Notes under the pieces: model-generated
Told to the model about the DNA's origin: nothing
Databases searched by the model: none
What the model saw: the letters and a program-made list of their open reading frames with translations, nothing else
Translations under genes and position numbers: made by a program
Source: Christensenella sp. UBA1431
GTDB lineage: Bacteria > Bacillota > Clostridia > Christensenellales > UBA1431
Direction: 5' to 3'
Assembly: GCA_002329665.1 (NCBI GenBank)
Contig: DCTV01000043.1
Location: forward strand, 7,908-24,469
Length of the DNA stretch: 16,562 nucleotides
Shown: piece after piece, positions 7,759 to 14,709 of the stretch
How positions within the stretch are numbered: position 1 is the first letter of the stretch
How the letters are laid out: each line of letters starts with the position of its first letter

Positions 7759-7871
7759 GGCGGTTCTCCTTTCCAAACCGGGAGGCCGCCACGTTTCCAT
7801 AACGACCCTATCGGCCTGCCGACATACCCCTCATGGGCGAAGCCCGACAGGCTCGGAGAATGCACTATGCC
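7759..7871 (-). promoter_or_regulatory. structured leader RNA, copy A (5'-most); candidate Moco/Tuco-type riboswitch
   Basis: A 113-nt element that begins about 6-7 nt after the predicted transcription start. It has the same layout as copy B: UCUCC/GGAGA, GAGCC/GGUUU with a GGAAA bulge, and UGUCG/CGGCA with an inner CCC-AUGA-GGG hairpin. A 7-bp stem CGUUAUG/CGUGGCG is capped by GAAA. That stem differs at most positions from copy B yet still pairs, so the two copies covary. This is strong evidence for selected RNA structure. The linker to copy B is about 65 nt and AT-rich. Confidence 0.6.
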
Positions 7872-7883
7872 TTATAGGATTAA

Positions 7884-7910
7884 TTTATACCATATGCTTG
7901 TAAATATCAA
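7884..7910 (-). promoter_or_regulatory. probable promoter of the aldehyde oxidoreductase operon
   Basis: On the minus strand, TTGATA (7905-7910), a 15-nt spacer, then TATAAA (7884-7889) preceded by TGG, an extended -10. The short spacer is compensated by the TGn motif. Transcription would begin near 7877, just before leader copy A. It overlaps the divergent promoter. Confidence 0.5.
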
Positions 7911-7926
7911 TGCTTTAAGGTATTTT
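7898..7926 (+). promoter_or_regulatory. possible promoter of the DUF4213/DUF364 gene
   Basis: TTGTAA (7898-7903), 17-nt spacer, TATTTT (7921-7926), giving a leader of about 50 nt before the ATG at 7985. It shares bases with the operon promoter on the other strand, so the two may compete. Confidence 0.4.
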
Positions 7927-7984
7927 TTTATCACAGGCCAATTACATTTCCCATTTTCGGGCAGGGTGAAAGGAACTGATACAA

Positions 7985-8743
7985 ATGATCGTAGAAGAAC
8001 TCATTGCCAACGCTGCCGCGCTCTCAAGTGCAAAAACCGTCGCCGACGTGCGTATCGGCCTCGGGACTACGGCCGTTCTGCTTTCGGACGGCGCATGCGG
8101 CCTGAGTTACACGATGCACCCGGGCACGGGCGCGCACTGCCATGTGCTCGACGAAGCCGGCAGCCTGTCCGGCCGCGAAGCGAAGGTGGCCGCCACCTGG
8201 GCAATGGCCGCGGACCCGGTGCTGTCCAGCGTCGGCATCGCCGTGCTCAACGCCCTGTTCGCCCCTGTCGTTACCGGGTTCTCAAAAGAAAACGCGATGG
8301 ATGCCGTCGACATACGTCCTGGCGACACCCTCGGCATGGTGGGGCATTTCGCGCCGTTTATCAGCAGGCACGGCCACCGCATCGACAGGCTTTTCGTGTT
8401 CGACCGGGACGCTGCCGGACGAGACATCTATCCGGACTGGGCTGAGGACATCTACCTCCCCCAGTGCGACGTCGTTATCGTAACCGGGACGACCCTCATC
8501 AACAAAACCATCGACCACGTGCTCTCCCTTTGCACGTCCGCGCGCGAGATCGCGCTCATGGGCGCATCTACCTGCCTGTGCCCCGATGTGTTCCGGGCGC
8601 ACGGTGTAAGCCTGATCGCGGGCACCCGCGTCACCGACTCCAATATAGCGCTCGGGATAGTATCCGAGGGCGGGGGAACGCCGGCCCTCCGCGGCTGCAC
8701 CGAACACCTCTGCATCCGGCTGAAAAACCAAGGACGTTGCTGA
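7985..8743 (+). CDS. DUF4213/DUF364 putative heavy-metal chelation protein
   Basis: This 252-aa cytoplasmic protein has an N-terminal DUF4213 (enolase N-terminal-like) part, about residues 1-90, with GLGTTAVLLSD. A C-terminal Rossmann-like DUF364 part (about 108-225) has GMVGHFAPFI near 117-126, CDVVIVTGTTLINKTI at 161-176, LMGASTCLCPDVF at 191-203 and AGTRVTD at 212-218. These match the family pattern (VG-FPP, TG-TL-N-T, GPS, G--V-D) well. Structural work on a Desulfitobacterium homologue led to the label 'putative heavy-metal chelation domain'; the reaction is unknown. AAAGGA precedes the ATG. Divergent placement next to a molybdenum operon suggests a role in handling the metal or cofactor, as inference only. 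The extra cysteines C197 and C199 in the GPS loop are unusual. Confidence 0.85.
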   Translation: MIVEELIANAAALSSAKTVADVRIGLGTTAVLLSDGACGLSYTMHPGTGAHCHVLDEAGSLSGREAKVAATWAMAADPVLSSVGIAVLNALFAPVVTGFSKENAMDAVDIRPGDTLGMVGHFAPFISRHGHRIDRLFVFDRDAAGRDIYPDWAEDIYLPQCDVVIVTGTTLINKTIDHVLSLCTSAREIALMGASTCLCPDVFRAHGVSLIAGTRVTDSNIALGIVSEGGGTPALRGCTEHLCIRLKNQGRC

Positions 8744-8810
8744 ATTTTCGTTCTCTAGGTTCGCCTGCCCCGAAGAGCTCTATGGAATTTTTTGCATGCT
8801 TCACTCCAAA

Positions 8811-9485
8811 CTATTTTTCGTTTCCTGATACTACATAACGATATAAAAACGACAATACATCCAAAGGTGTGTCCGCCATAAAATCAGCCCCGGCCTTAAT
8901 AAGCTTCTCCGTTGCATGATAGCCCCAGGCCGCACCCACCGCATACATGCCGGCCTTTTTTGCGGTAATCATATCGACCGGCGCGTCCCCGATGAATACG
9001 CATTCCTCCGTACCGAGCCCTAGCCTTAGTATGCTGTCCAATATTGCTTTTGTATCCGGTTTTCGTTCTCCGTTCGGCTTTAAGCCTACCACTTCAAAAA
9101 CATCCTGCCCAAAAACCCTGCTTACGATTTCCACCGCCTGATAATGATATTTGTTGGTGTATATGAAAAGGCGGATATCCTTCGTCTGCAGTACTTTGAT
9201 AAGCGGTACCACACCATTGTAAAGCCGCGTATTGTCTAAGAGATGTTCGGAATAATAATCCAACATCTCTCTCATAACTTTAGAGATGTTCCCGTCGTTT
9301 CTTTCAGCTTCAGGTATGGAACATTTTACCAGCTCCCTAACGCCGTCTCCGAGATACGACCGGAATTCTGTTATTGACCTTTCGGGGTATCCGTTTTGCT
9401 TCAGCGCATAATTGCCTGATGCCGCCAAATCCCCCAGAGAATCTATCAATGTTCCATCCAAATCGAAAACGCATGCTCTTATCAA
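8811..9485 (-). CDS. HAD-superfamily hydrolase, phosphoglycolate phosphatase-like
   Basis: This 224-aa cytoplasmic phosphatase has all four HAD motifs: DLDGT (motif I nucleophile and acid), YTN (motif II Thr), a Lys in GERKPD (motif III) and GDAPVDM (motif IV). The helical cap between motifs I and II is of the Gph/PGP type. I chose TTG at 9485 because AGAGG lies 8 nt upstream and the protein then begins MIRACVFDLDGT, as is usual for the family. The GTG at 9494 overlaps that ribosome binding site. It is the last gene of the right-hand block, 117 nt after the ene-reductase with a hairpin between. It converges on the DUF364 gene without a clear terminator between the two. It may dephosphorylate an intermediate of the pathway or be a housekeeping repair enzyme. 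Confidence 0.9.
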   Translation of the reverse strand: MIRACVFDLDGTLIDSLGDLAASGNYALKQNGYPERSITEFRSYLGDGVRELVKCSIPEAERNDGNISKVMREMLDYYSEHLLDNTRLYNGVVPLIKVLQTKDIRLFIYTNKYHYQAVEIVSRVFGQDVFEVVGLKPNGERKPDTKAILDSILRLGLGTEECVFIGDAPVDMITAKKAGMYAVGAAWGYHATEKLIKAGADFMADTPLDVLSFLYRYVVSGNEK

Positions 9486-9493
9486 ACTGTTCA

Positions 9494-9498
9494 CCTCT
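9494..9498 (-). promoter_or_regulatory. ribosome binding site deciding the HAD hydrolase start
   Basis: AGAGG on the minus strand, 8 nt before TTG 9485 and sharing a base with the in-frame GTG at 9494. This spacing favours the rare TTG start. Confidence 0.5.
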
Positions 9499-9529
9499 GT
9501 TCATATGCTGCCGCTTCAACGTTTTTCAA

Positions 9530-9566
9530 CTGCAAAACGCCACCATCCTGGGCGGCACTTTTGCAG
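9530..9566 (-). other. intercistronic hairpin between ene-reductase and HAD genes
   Basis: CTGCAAAA pairs with TTTTGCAG (8 bp), and inside it GCCGCC pairs with GGTGGC around CAGGAT, giving 14 bp with a small internal loop. On the minus strand it lies 35 nt past the ene-reductase stop. The sequence after it is A-rich, not U-rich, so it may end or stabilise the upstream transcript but is not a textbook terminator. Confidence 0.6.
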
Positions 9567-9601
9567 TAAAGGAGCTCGTATGGGTAGTATTAAGCGAATA
9601 C

Positions 9602-11536
9602 CTAAGCATCGTATCCGGCATGGAATCCGCTTCGTACGTTAACGCGAATCTTGCCCATAGCGACCGCATCGCCGGCACGTTTCACGTTTATGCCCTTTGT
9701 TACGAGTTTTTGAGCAAGATCTTCCCCCGCCGGTCTCTGGCTCGTAGAAACAACAACCAGATCGGCCTGAGCGAGTATTGTCTGGCCATCTTTGTCCACA
9801 TACTCCACGCCTTCAGCGGTCACTTTTTGCACCCTTGCAAGCGTTTGGATATTGACGCCGGCCTTTTTCATGATATCCAGGTCGCGCGCGCGGTGCGTTT
9901 TTTCCTGACCGCCCGATACTGTGTCGAGCATCTCGAGTATAGTGATTGAATTGCCGTGTTCGAGCATATGCAATGCGGTTTCACAGCCGACATTGCCTCC
10001 GCCGATTATCACGACCCTCTTCCCCTCGGGCATCGTGTAATCGCCGCTGAGGATATCCCAGGACTGCACCGCAGTGTCAATGCCCGGTATGGGCGGGACG
10101 GCAGGGACAGAACCGGTAGCGAGTATTACGGTATCCGGCTTAAGCGCGGCAACCGATTCCACATCCGCTTCCATGCCCAAACGCACCTCGACGCCCTCTT
10201 TGTGCATACGCAGCTCGAAATAATCGGTCGTGCTCTTCAAAATGTCCTTGTGCGGAGGTACGCTGGCGATGATCATCTGTCCGCCGAGCACGGAATCTTT
10301 CTCTATCAGTTTCACTTTATGGCCGCGCTCCGCAGCCGTAACCGCGGCCTGCATTCCTGTGACGCCGCCGCCTATCACCACAACGCGCTTCGGGTCATGC
10401 ACGCGGGGCAGGTTGTCCTCGTCATACATGCTCTCGTATCCCACGTATGGATTGATGGCGCATCGAATGCCGCTGTTTATTCCAAGAGCGGAATAGCACC
10501 CATCCAAACAGTTGAGGCATCTGCGTACTTCGTCCTCGCGTCCCTCGCGCAGCTTGTCGGGCCAGTTCGGATCGCAGATCAGCTGACGGCCAACTACAAC
10601 CAGATCAGCCGTTTTGCTTTTTATGACATCGTTGCACATCTCTCCCGTGCGCAGTTTGCCGACAATGGAAACCGGGGTCTTTACATGGGGTTTGACGGCG
10701 CGCGCAAGATCGAGGCGGAACCCGTCAGGCCTGTCCTGCGTTTCGGATGCGCTCATGTAACCGTATTTAATACCCGTTGTCAGATTCAGCAGATCGACGC
10801 TTTCCCGGTCAACAATCTTCGCGATTTCTATCCCTTCTTCTACCTTCAGGCCACGGGGATCCCAATCCTTCACCGCCAGACGGACGCTGATGAGGAAGGC
10901 AGGACCGCAGGCTTCCCGGATCGCCCGTATGATCTCAACGAGGAACCTGGTTCTGCCGGACGTATCGCCGCCGTACTCGTCGGTACGCGTATTGGTGAGC
11001 GGGGACAGGAACTGCCCGAGCAGATATCCATGCCCAGCATGGACCTCGACCCCGTCCAACCCTGCTTCCTGCGCATGCTTTGCCGCTATGGCAAATTTGC
11101 CGGTAAGCCCTTTTATTTCGCCGGCCGTCAGGCCATAAATGGGGGTTTTCCCTGATTTGTCGTCGACGGGGCCAACAACCCTGATTCCTGGGACCTGCAC
11201 GGCCCTCGTCCCGGCATGGTGCAGTTGCGCTAAAAGCTTCGTGTCACAGGAATGCACGAGATCGGCGAGCGCGCGAAACCCGGGCACCACTTCACGCTCG
11301 GCCAGCTGGAGCTGTATGAGGGACCCGCGTCCTGCCGGATAATCCACCGAAGTATACTCGAGGATGATCATCCCCACGCCGCCCCGGGCGCGCTTTCCAT
11401 AATAGCTTAGCATTTGAGGAGATACCGTGCCATCCGCATTGCAGAAATTTGTATCCATTCCCGGCATGATGATACGGTTCTTCAACATATGCGCGCCAAG
11501 GCGCACAGGAGAGAACAATTCCTCATATTTCCCCAT
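9602..11536 (-). CDS. FMN/FAD/4Fe-4S NAD(P)H-dependent ene-reductase (FadH/BaiCD/daidzein-reductase architecture)
   Basis: A 644-aa old-yellow-enzyme-type reductase with three parts. Residues 1-335 are the FMN TIM barrel, with VEVHAGHGYLLGQFLSP around 163-179 and Y171 at the FadH catalytic Tyr position. C340, C343, C347 and C359 bind a 4Fe-4S cluster. The FAD part starts with VVVIGGGVTGM (385-395), and an NAD(P)H-binding GGGNVG lies further on. Electrons would pass from NAD(P)H through FAD, the cluster and FMN to an activated C=C bond. Length and layout equal 2,4-dienoyl-CoA reductase, BaiCD and daidzein reductase, so the substrate cannot be chosen from sequence alone. AAGGAGG precedes the ATG. 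It probably belongs with the sugar-type genes upstream. Confidence 0.92.
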   Translation of the reverse strand: MGKYEELFSPVRLGAHMLKNRIIMPGMDTNFCNADGTVSPQMLSYYGKRARGGVGMIILEYTSVDYPAGRGSLIQLQLAEREVVPGFRALADLVHSCDTKLLAQLHHAGTRAVQVPGIRVVGPVDDKSGKTPIYGLTAGEIKGLTGKFAIAAKHAQEAGLDGVEVHAGHGYLLGQFLSPLTNTRTDEYGGDTSGRTRFLVEIIRAIREACGPAFLISVRLAVKDWDPRGLKVEEGIEIAKIVDRESVDLLNLTTGIKYGYMSASETQDRPDGFRLDLARAVKPHVKTPVSIVGKLRTGEMCNDVIKSKTADLVVVGRQLICDPNWPDKLREGREDEVRRCLNCLDGCYSALGINSGIRCAINPYVGYESMYDEDNLPRVHDPKRVVVIGGGVTGMQAAVTAAERGHKVKLIEKDSVLGGQMIIASVPPHKDILKSTTDYFELRMHKEGVEVRLGMEADVESVAALKPDTVILATGSVPAVPPIPGIDTAVQSWDILSGDYTMPEGKRVVIIGGGNVGCETALHMLEHGNSITILEMLDTVSGGQEKTHRARDLDIMKKAGVNIQTLARVQKVTAEGVEYVDKDGQTILAQADLVVVSTSQRPAGEDLAQKLVTKGINVKRAGDAVAMGKIRVNVRSGFHAGYDA

Positions 11537-11584
11537 AATAATCCTCCTTAGTTTATATTTTGATGAGTGTGTTCGGAGCGCCTG

Positions 11585-11620
11585 GGATAAGACGGGGAAA
11601 AGACCTTCCCCATCTTATCC
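11585..11620 (-). other. strong intercistronic hairpin upstream of ene-reductase
   Basis: Arms of 15 nt (GGATAAGACGGGGAA and TTCCCCATCTTATCC) pair at 14 of 15 positions around a 6-nt loop. It lies 49 nt before the ene-reductase start, with no U-tract on either strand. Confidence 0.65.
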
Positions 11621-11637
11621 TTCGACCAGATGGAGGC

Positions 11638-11687
11638 CCGCGGACAGTTGCCAGCAAGCTCCTTTTAAAATGCGAACATGTCCGCGG
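11638..11687. repeat. inverted repeat CCGCGGACA ... TGTCCGCGG
   Basis: Perfect 9-bp arms (11638-11646 and 11679-11687) around 32 nt, extendable by 3 bp after a bulge. It lies in the gap between the Dabb gene and the ene-reductase, beside the stronger hairpin at 11585-11620. It could be a long stem-loop or a protein-binding site. Confidence 0.5.
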
Positions 11688-11732
11688 CAATGCTCTAAAT
11701 TAATGCAATGAGACTTGAGGTTCGCTTCACGG

Positions 11733-12014
11733 TTAGAACTCAAAATCAAGCATAGCCCCTTCCTGACGGATTGATCGCAGGAAATCACGTAGCTTCACAT
11801 GTGCGGGATGATTAGTATAACGAATAAAATCTTCGCGGTTCTTAAATGTGCAAATAAAACCCAGATCATAGGAGTTTGTTTGGCGGTAAAAATCCATGCC
11901 CGCTTCCAGGTCATATAAATAATGAATTTGGTTTGGCAACTCGATAATCATATCGAGCAACTTTATTCTTTCCTGTTCATTTTTTACCCTGGCAAGAACA
12001 ATATGTTTTACCAT
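11733..12014 (-). CDS. Dabb (stress-responsive A/B barrel) domain protein
   Basis: This 93-aa protein has the ferredoxin-like dimeric alpha+beta barrel fold of the Dabb family. The N-terminal strand is MVKHIVLARVK; the middle has YDLGFICTFKNREDFIRYTNHPAH, and a helix follows with HVKLRDFLRSI. The FxxxxDFxxYxxHPxH pattern is the family hallmark. Some members act as small enzymes or chaperones in catabolic clusters; others are of unknown function. The start at 12014 has AGGAG 8 nt upstream; an earlier in-frame ATG at 12038 lacks this. It sits between the SDR and the ene-reductase, so an isomerase-like or product-handling role in that pathway is plausible but inferred. Confidence 0.87.
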   Translation of the reverse strand: MVKHIVLARVKNEQERIKLLDMIIELPNQIHYLYDLEAGMDFYRQTNSYDLGFICTFKNREDFIRYTNHPAHVKLRDFLRSIRQEGAMLDFEF

Positions 12015-12113
12015 ATATCGTGCTCCTTTTAGATGCACTGGTCATATTTGGATTATTAATCAGTAAGCCTCAATACTTTTTTATCAGAAGCTCTCCAAAT
12101 AAATGGTTAACTA

Positions 12114-12902
12114 TTACCGAAAGCGCACGTGATGTATGCGACCACCGTCAATATCAATACGCGCACCCAGAATGAACCCTGATCGTTCCCTGTCACATAA
12201 GTATACCACCAAATTGGCAACCTCTTCGCTTGTGCCTCCTCTGTGCATCGGAAGATGTTTGCAGTACTCCTCATAAGCTTCGTCCGTATATCGCGCACGC
12301 ATGATTGGCGTCATAATCACCATAGGACGTATGGTGTTAACTCGTATGCCCTGATCGGCATACTCGTTGACCATTTGCGCCATCATGCCCTCAACAGCTG
12401 CTTTCCCGGCGGGATATGCCACCGAATCACCGCCGCCGTTTTGCGTGGTGCCCGACCCCATCATTACTATGTCCCCGCATTTTCTTTCAAGCATGTAGGG
12501 GAGGCAAGCTTTCGTTACCAAAAAAGTTCCATCAACGGGGACTTGTATTATTTTTTTAAATGTACTATACGAAAGCTCGTGCATCTTTCCTTCTTTAATG
12601 ATAATACCCGCATTGTTGAAGAGATTATCTATTCGCCCCCATTTATTTATTATATTTTCAACCATCTTGTTAACAGCCGCTTCATCGGTAATATCGGCTT
12701 CAACCGCTATAGCCTCCACTCCTTTACCGGTGAGTTGCTCGACCAGTTCTGCGGCTGCTGCCCTGTCCCGTTCGGAGGGATAATAGTTTACAGCAACATT
12801 GGAACCGGCATCGGCAAAGCCAAGACAAGTAGCCGCGCCAATTCCAGTTGCCCCTCCGGTAACCAATGATACCTGCCCGGATAAATCGATAGTCCACGCC
12901 AT
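12114..12902 (-). CDS. short-chain dehydrogenase/reductase (SDR)
   Basis: This 262-aa classical SDR would oxidise an alcohol or reduce a ketone with NAD(P). Cofactor motif TGGATGIG is at residues 15-22, NNAG at 96-99, catalytic S150, and Y163-x3-K167. The residue after strand beta-2 is not acidic (AVNYYPSERDR), which hints at NADP. The usual catalytic-tetrad Asn, in the VNxxG stretch after NNAG, appears replaced by Pro122 (VPVDG at 121-125). This is uncommon and may alter proton relay. GGAGG lies 9 nt before the ATG. It lies between the kinase and the Dabb gene, 99 nt after the kinase with a long hairpin between. Substrate unknown; a polyol or sugar derivative is guessed from its neighbours. 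Confidence 0.92.
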   Translation of the reverse strand: MAWTIDLSGQVSLVTGGATGIGAATCLGFADAGSNVAVNYYPSERDRAAAAELVEQLTGKGVEAIAVEADITDEAAVNKMVENIINKWGRIDNLFNNAGIIIKEGKMHELSYSTFKKIIQVPVDGTFLVTKACLPYMLERKCGDIVMMGSGTTQNGGGDSVAYPAGKAAVEGMMAQMVNEYADQGIRVNTIRPMVIMTPIMRARYTDEAYEEYCKHLPMHRGGTSEEVANLVVYLCDRERSGFILGARIDIDGGRIHHVRFR

Positions 12903-12936
12903 ATGATTGTTCCTCCGTCTTTAGATATTTGTTTTT

Positions 12937-12974
12937 TTCGCGAACATAGGCTGTATAACAGCCTATGTCGCGAA
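12937..12974 (-). other. long intercistronic hairpin between kinase and SDR
   Basis: TTCGCG and ACATAGGCTGT pair with CGCGAA and ACAGCCTATGT: 17 bp interrupted by one bulged A, with a 3-nt loop. On the transcribed minus strand it is followed by a run of A, not U, and then by the SDR ribosome binding site. It begins 27 nt after the kinase stop. It probably protects the upstream message or is a processing site. Confidence 0.7.
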
Positions 12975-13001
12975 GGAGAACGATTGGCAGATTCGGTAAT
13001 G

Positions 13002-14573
13002 CTACTCAAAATGTGCATCCTGGAATTTTTTCTGGGCAGGGAATACCCTGGTCTTCATATCTTCATACGTCATCTTATATAGCTCAAATAGCTCTTTGTA
13101 AACCTCAACGTTGGCCGAAATCGGATCATAGTGGTTTTTGACCTTAACCATTGCATCTATGCCTTCATGAACATCCTTGTAAACGCCTGCGCCAATGGCT
13201 GCAAACATTGCCGCCGCAAGGGCTGTGGACTCGCCGCACTGTACCGTCTCAATCTGCATATTATAGACATCGGCCTGGATCTGGTTCCAGAAGTCGGACT
13301 TTGATCCGCCGCCCACCGCACGGGCCAGTGTGGGAACAGTATCCATACACTCCATAGCAGCTTCGATCATACTCATCATTTCGAAGCATACGCCTTCCAT
13401 GATAGCGCGGGTAACATCGGCCTTGGTATGTGAGAAGGTCAGCCCTGTAATTGTTCCCCTGGCATTGACGTCGAAACGGGGGCAGTCCGCGCTGGCCAAC
13501 CATGCTGTATACATTACGCCACGCGAACCGACCGGCGACTGCGAAGCCAGCCTGGTCAACTCGACAAAGACATTGCCCTTTACCACATTCGCGAATGAAT
13601 CTTCCAGCGTACAGAAGATATCCTTATACCACTCGAAACTGCTGGCAGCGGAACTGCACGAACCTTCGATCTGCCATTTCCCGGTCCCTGCGTGTCCCAA
13701 AAGCGTGATTCTGCCCTCAGGATGAACCTTGGGTTTTGAAGAAAAGGCGTGAATAACACCTCCCGTGCCCAGACACACCGAGCACGTACCGTCCTTTGCC
13801 ACACCTGCGCCGACTGCGGCACAGCGCTGGTCCCCCGCGCCTATGAATACCGGGGTTCCCGGCAGCAAGCCGGTTTTCTCGGCCGCTTCCTTACTAACAA
13901 CGCCAGCTTTGAAACCGGGGTCCTCACGGACAGGATATTTATCCAGATCCAAGTCGTACATTTGGGCTCGGAACGGATCGAACTCAAAAGTCTTGCAGTT
14001 TGCGAGCTTCGAATATCCAATGCCCGGTTTATCGTCAATATACGCTTCACCGGTATATGCCTTTGTCATGAGCGCCTGCATCCCGCAAAACTTATATGTC
14101 TTCTCGTATATATCAGGGTGGTTGTGCTTAAGCCAAAGGATCTTTGCCAGGGTAGTCAAACCGCCGAGAGGATATCCTGTGAAGTCGAAGTCTTCTTTCT
14201 CGGTAATGCCATTCTTTGCCCAGCAGTCACGGATAAAATCAAACATCTCGCCGCCGCGCGTATCGTTCCACAGCACGATTGGATGTAGATAATTCCCATC
14301 TTTGTCAACTGGCACCCATGTTGTGCACATGTGGGTAAACCCAACGCCAATGATGTCTTTGGGATCTACCCCTGAATTCTGGATGGCGAATTTTGTGGAA
14401 GACAGCATCAGTTCTTCAACATCGTTAGCATTCTGCTCACTCCAGCCAGGCCTAGGCCAATAGGTAGGGGTGTTAAAATATCCGATCCCCTTGATATTAC
14501 CCTCGATGTCAAACACGACCGACTTAGTACCTGTTGTGCCAACGTCCACGCCAACAACATACTGGTTTGCCAT
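13002..14573 (-). CDS. FGGY-family carbohydrate kinase
   Basis: A 523-aa cytoplasmic kinase that uses ATP to phosphorylate a sugar or polyol. The N-terminal FGGY domain has VDVGTTGTKSVVFD (residues 9-22), GWSEQ at 43-47 and the substrate loop WNDTR at 102-106. The C-terminal domain has GAGDQRCAAVGAG (245-257, catalytic base D248), LGTGGV at 268-273 and an adenosine motif GGGSKSDFWNQIQAD near 419-433. Length and motifs resemble xylulokinase and LsrK, but I would not name the substrate. AAAGGGG precedes the ATG at 14573. It follows the aldolase by 136 nt, and a probable LysR operator and a hairpin lie in that gap. The phosphorylated product may be what the DeoC-like enzyme cleaves. Confidence 0.93.
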   Translation of the reverse strand: MANQYVVGVDVGTTGTKSVVFDIEGNIKGIGYFNTPTYWPRPGWSEQNANDVEELMLSSTKFAIQNSGVDPKDIIGVGFTHMCTTWVPVDKDGNYLHPIVLWNDTRGGEMFDFIRDCWAKNGITEKEDFDFTGYPLGGLTTLAKILWLKHNHPDIYEKTYKFCGMQALMTKAYTGEAYIDDKPGIGYSKLANCKTFEFDPFRAQMYDLDLDKYPVREDPGFKAGVVSKEAAEKTGLLPGTPVFIGAGDQRCAAVGAGVAKDGTCSVCLGTGGVIHAFSSKPKVHPEGRITLLGHAGTGKWQIEGSCSSAASSFEWYKDIFCTLEDSFANVVKGNVFVELTRLASQSPVGSRGVMYTAWLASADCPRFDVNARGTITGLTFSHTKADVTRAIMEGVCFEMMSMIEAAMECMDTVPTLARAVGGGSKSDFWNQIQADVYNMQIETVQCGESTALAAAMFAAIGAGVYKDVHEGIDAMVKVKNHYDPISANVEVYKELFELYKMTYEDMKTRVFPAQKKFQDAHFE

Positions 14574-14597
14574 TCTGTATAACCCCTTTCTTTTATG

Positions 14598-14620
14598 ACT
14601 TCCTGTGAAATACAGGAAGT
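14598..14620 (-). other. hairpin upstream of the kinase start
   Basis: ACTTCCTGT and ACAGGAAGT form a perfect 9-bp stem with a 5-nt loop, 25 nt before the kinase ATG. No U-tract follows on the minus strand. Confidence 0.6.
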
Positions 14621-14641
14621 GTGAAATTTGCCAAGCAATAC

Positions 14642-14658
14642 TTTTCTAGCATAGAAAA
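14642..14658. promoter_or_regulatory. probable LysR operator, site 2 (TTCTA-GCA-TAGAA)
   Basis: Perfect palindrome TTTTCTA-GCA-TAGAAAA with a T-N11-A core, in the gap between aldolase and kinase. The 5-bp arms TTCTA/TAGAA and the 3-nt spacer are the same as in the palindrome between the LysR gene and the aldolase. It could allow separate control of the kinase and later genes. Confidence 0.55.
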
Positions 14659-14709
14659 CCTGAAGCGAACGGAATTCACAAAAATAAGGGCTAGAAGTAT
14701 GTTTTACCT

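Larger units (their letters stand above)
7488..7984. other. 497-nt intergenic regulatory region between divergent genes
   Basis: This region lacks any credible gene. From right to left it holds overlapping divergent promoters (about 7884-7926), leader RNA copy A (7759-7871), an AT-rich linker (7694-7758), leader RNA copy B (7583-7693), a GC-rich hairpin (7560-7583) and the ribosome binding site of the 134-aa gene. Short open frames cross the repeats but have no supported starts, and their sequences follow RNA stems rather than protein constraint. Confidence 0.8.

Noticed and set aside
7583..7871. Tandem glycine or cobalamin riboswitch
   Set aside because: Tandem layout recalls glycine riboswitches, but their conserved core segments are not seen, and the cobalamin B12-box is absent. 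The GAAA-capped stem and gene context fit a molybdenum-type sensor better.
8744..8810. Shared terminator between the convergent DUF364 and HAD genes
   Set aside because: Only short palindromes such as AGAGCTCT and scattered T-runs are seen; no stem with a following U-tract.
9956..11155. Plus-strand open frame (399 codons)
   Set aside because: Antisense to the ene-reductase and without any domain.
11560..11672. Short minus-strand frame with TTG after AAAAGGAG
   Set aside because: Spacing from the GGAG is too short, the peptide is Arg/Pro-rich without motifs, and the region is explained by inverted repeats.
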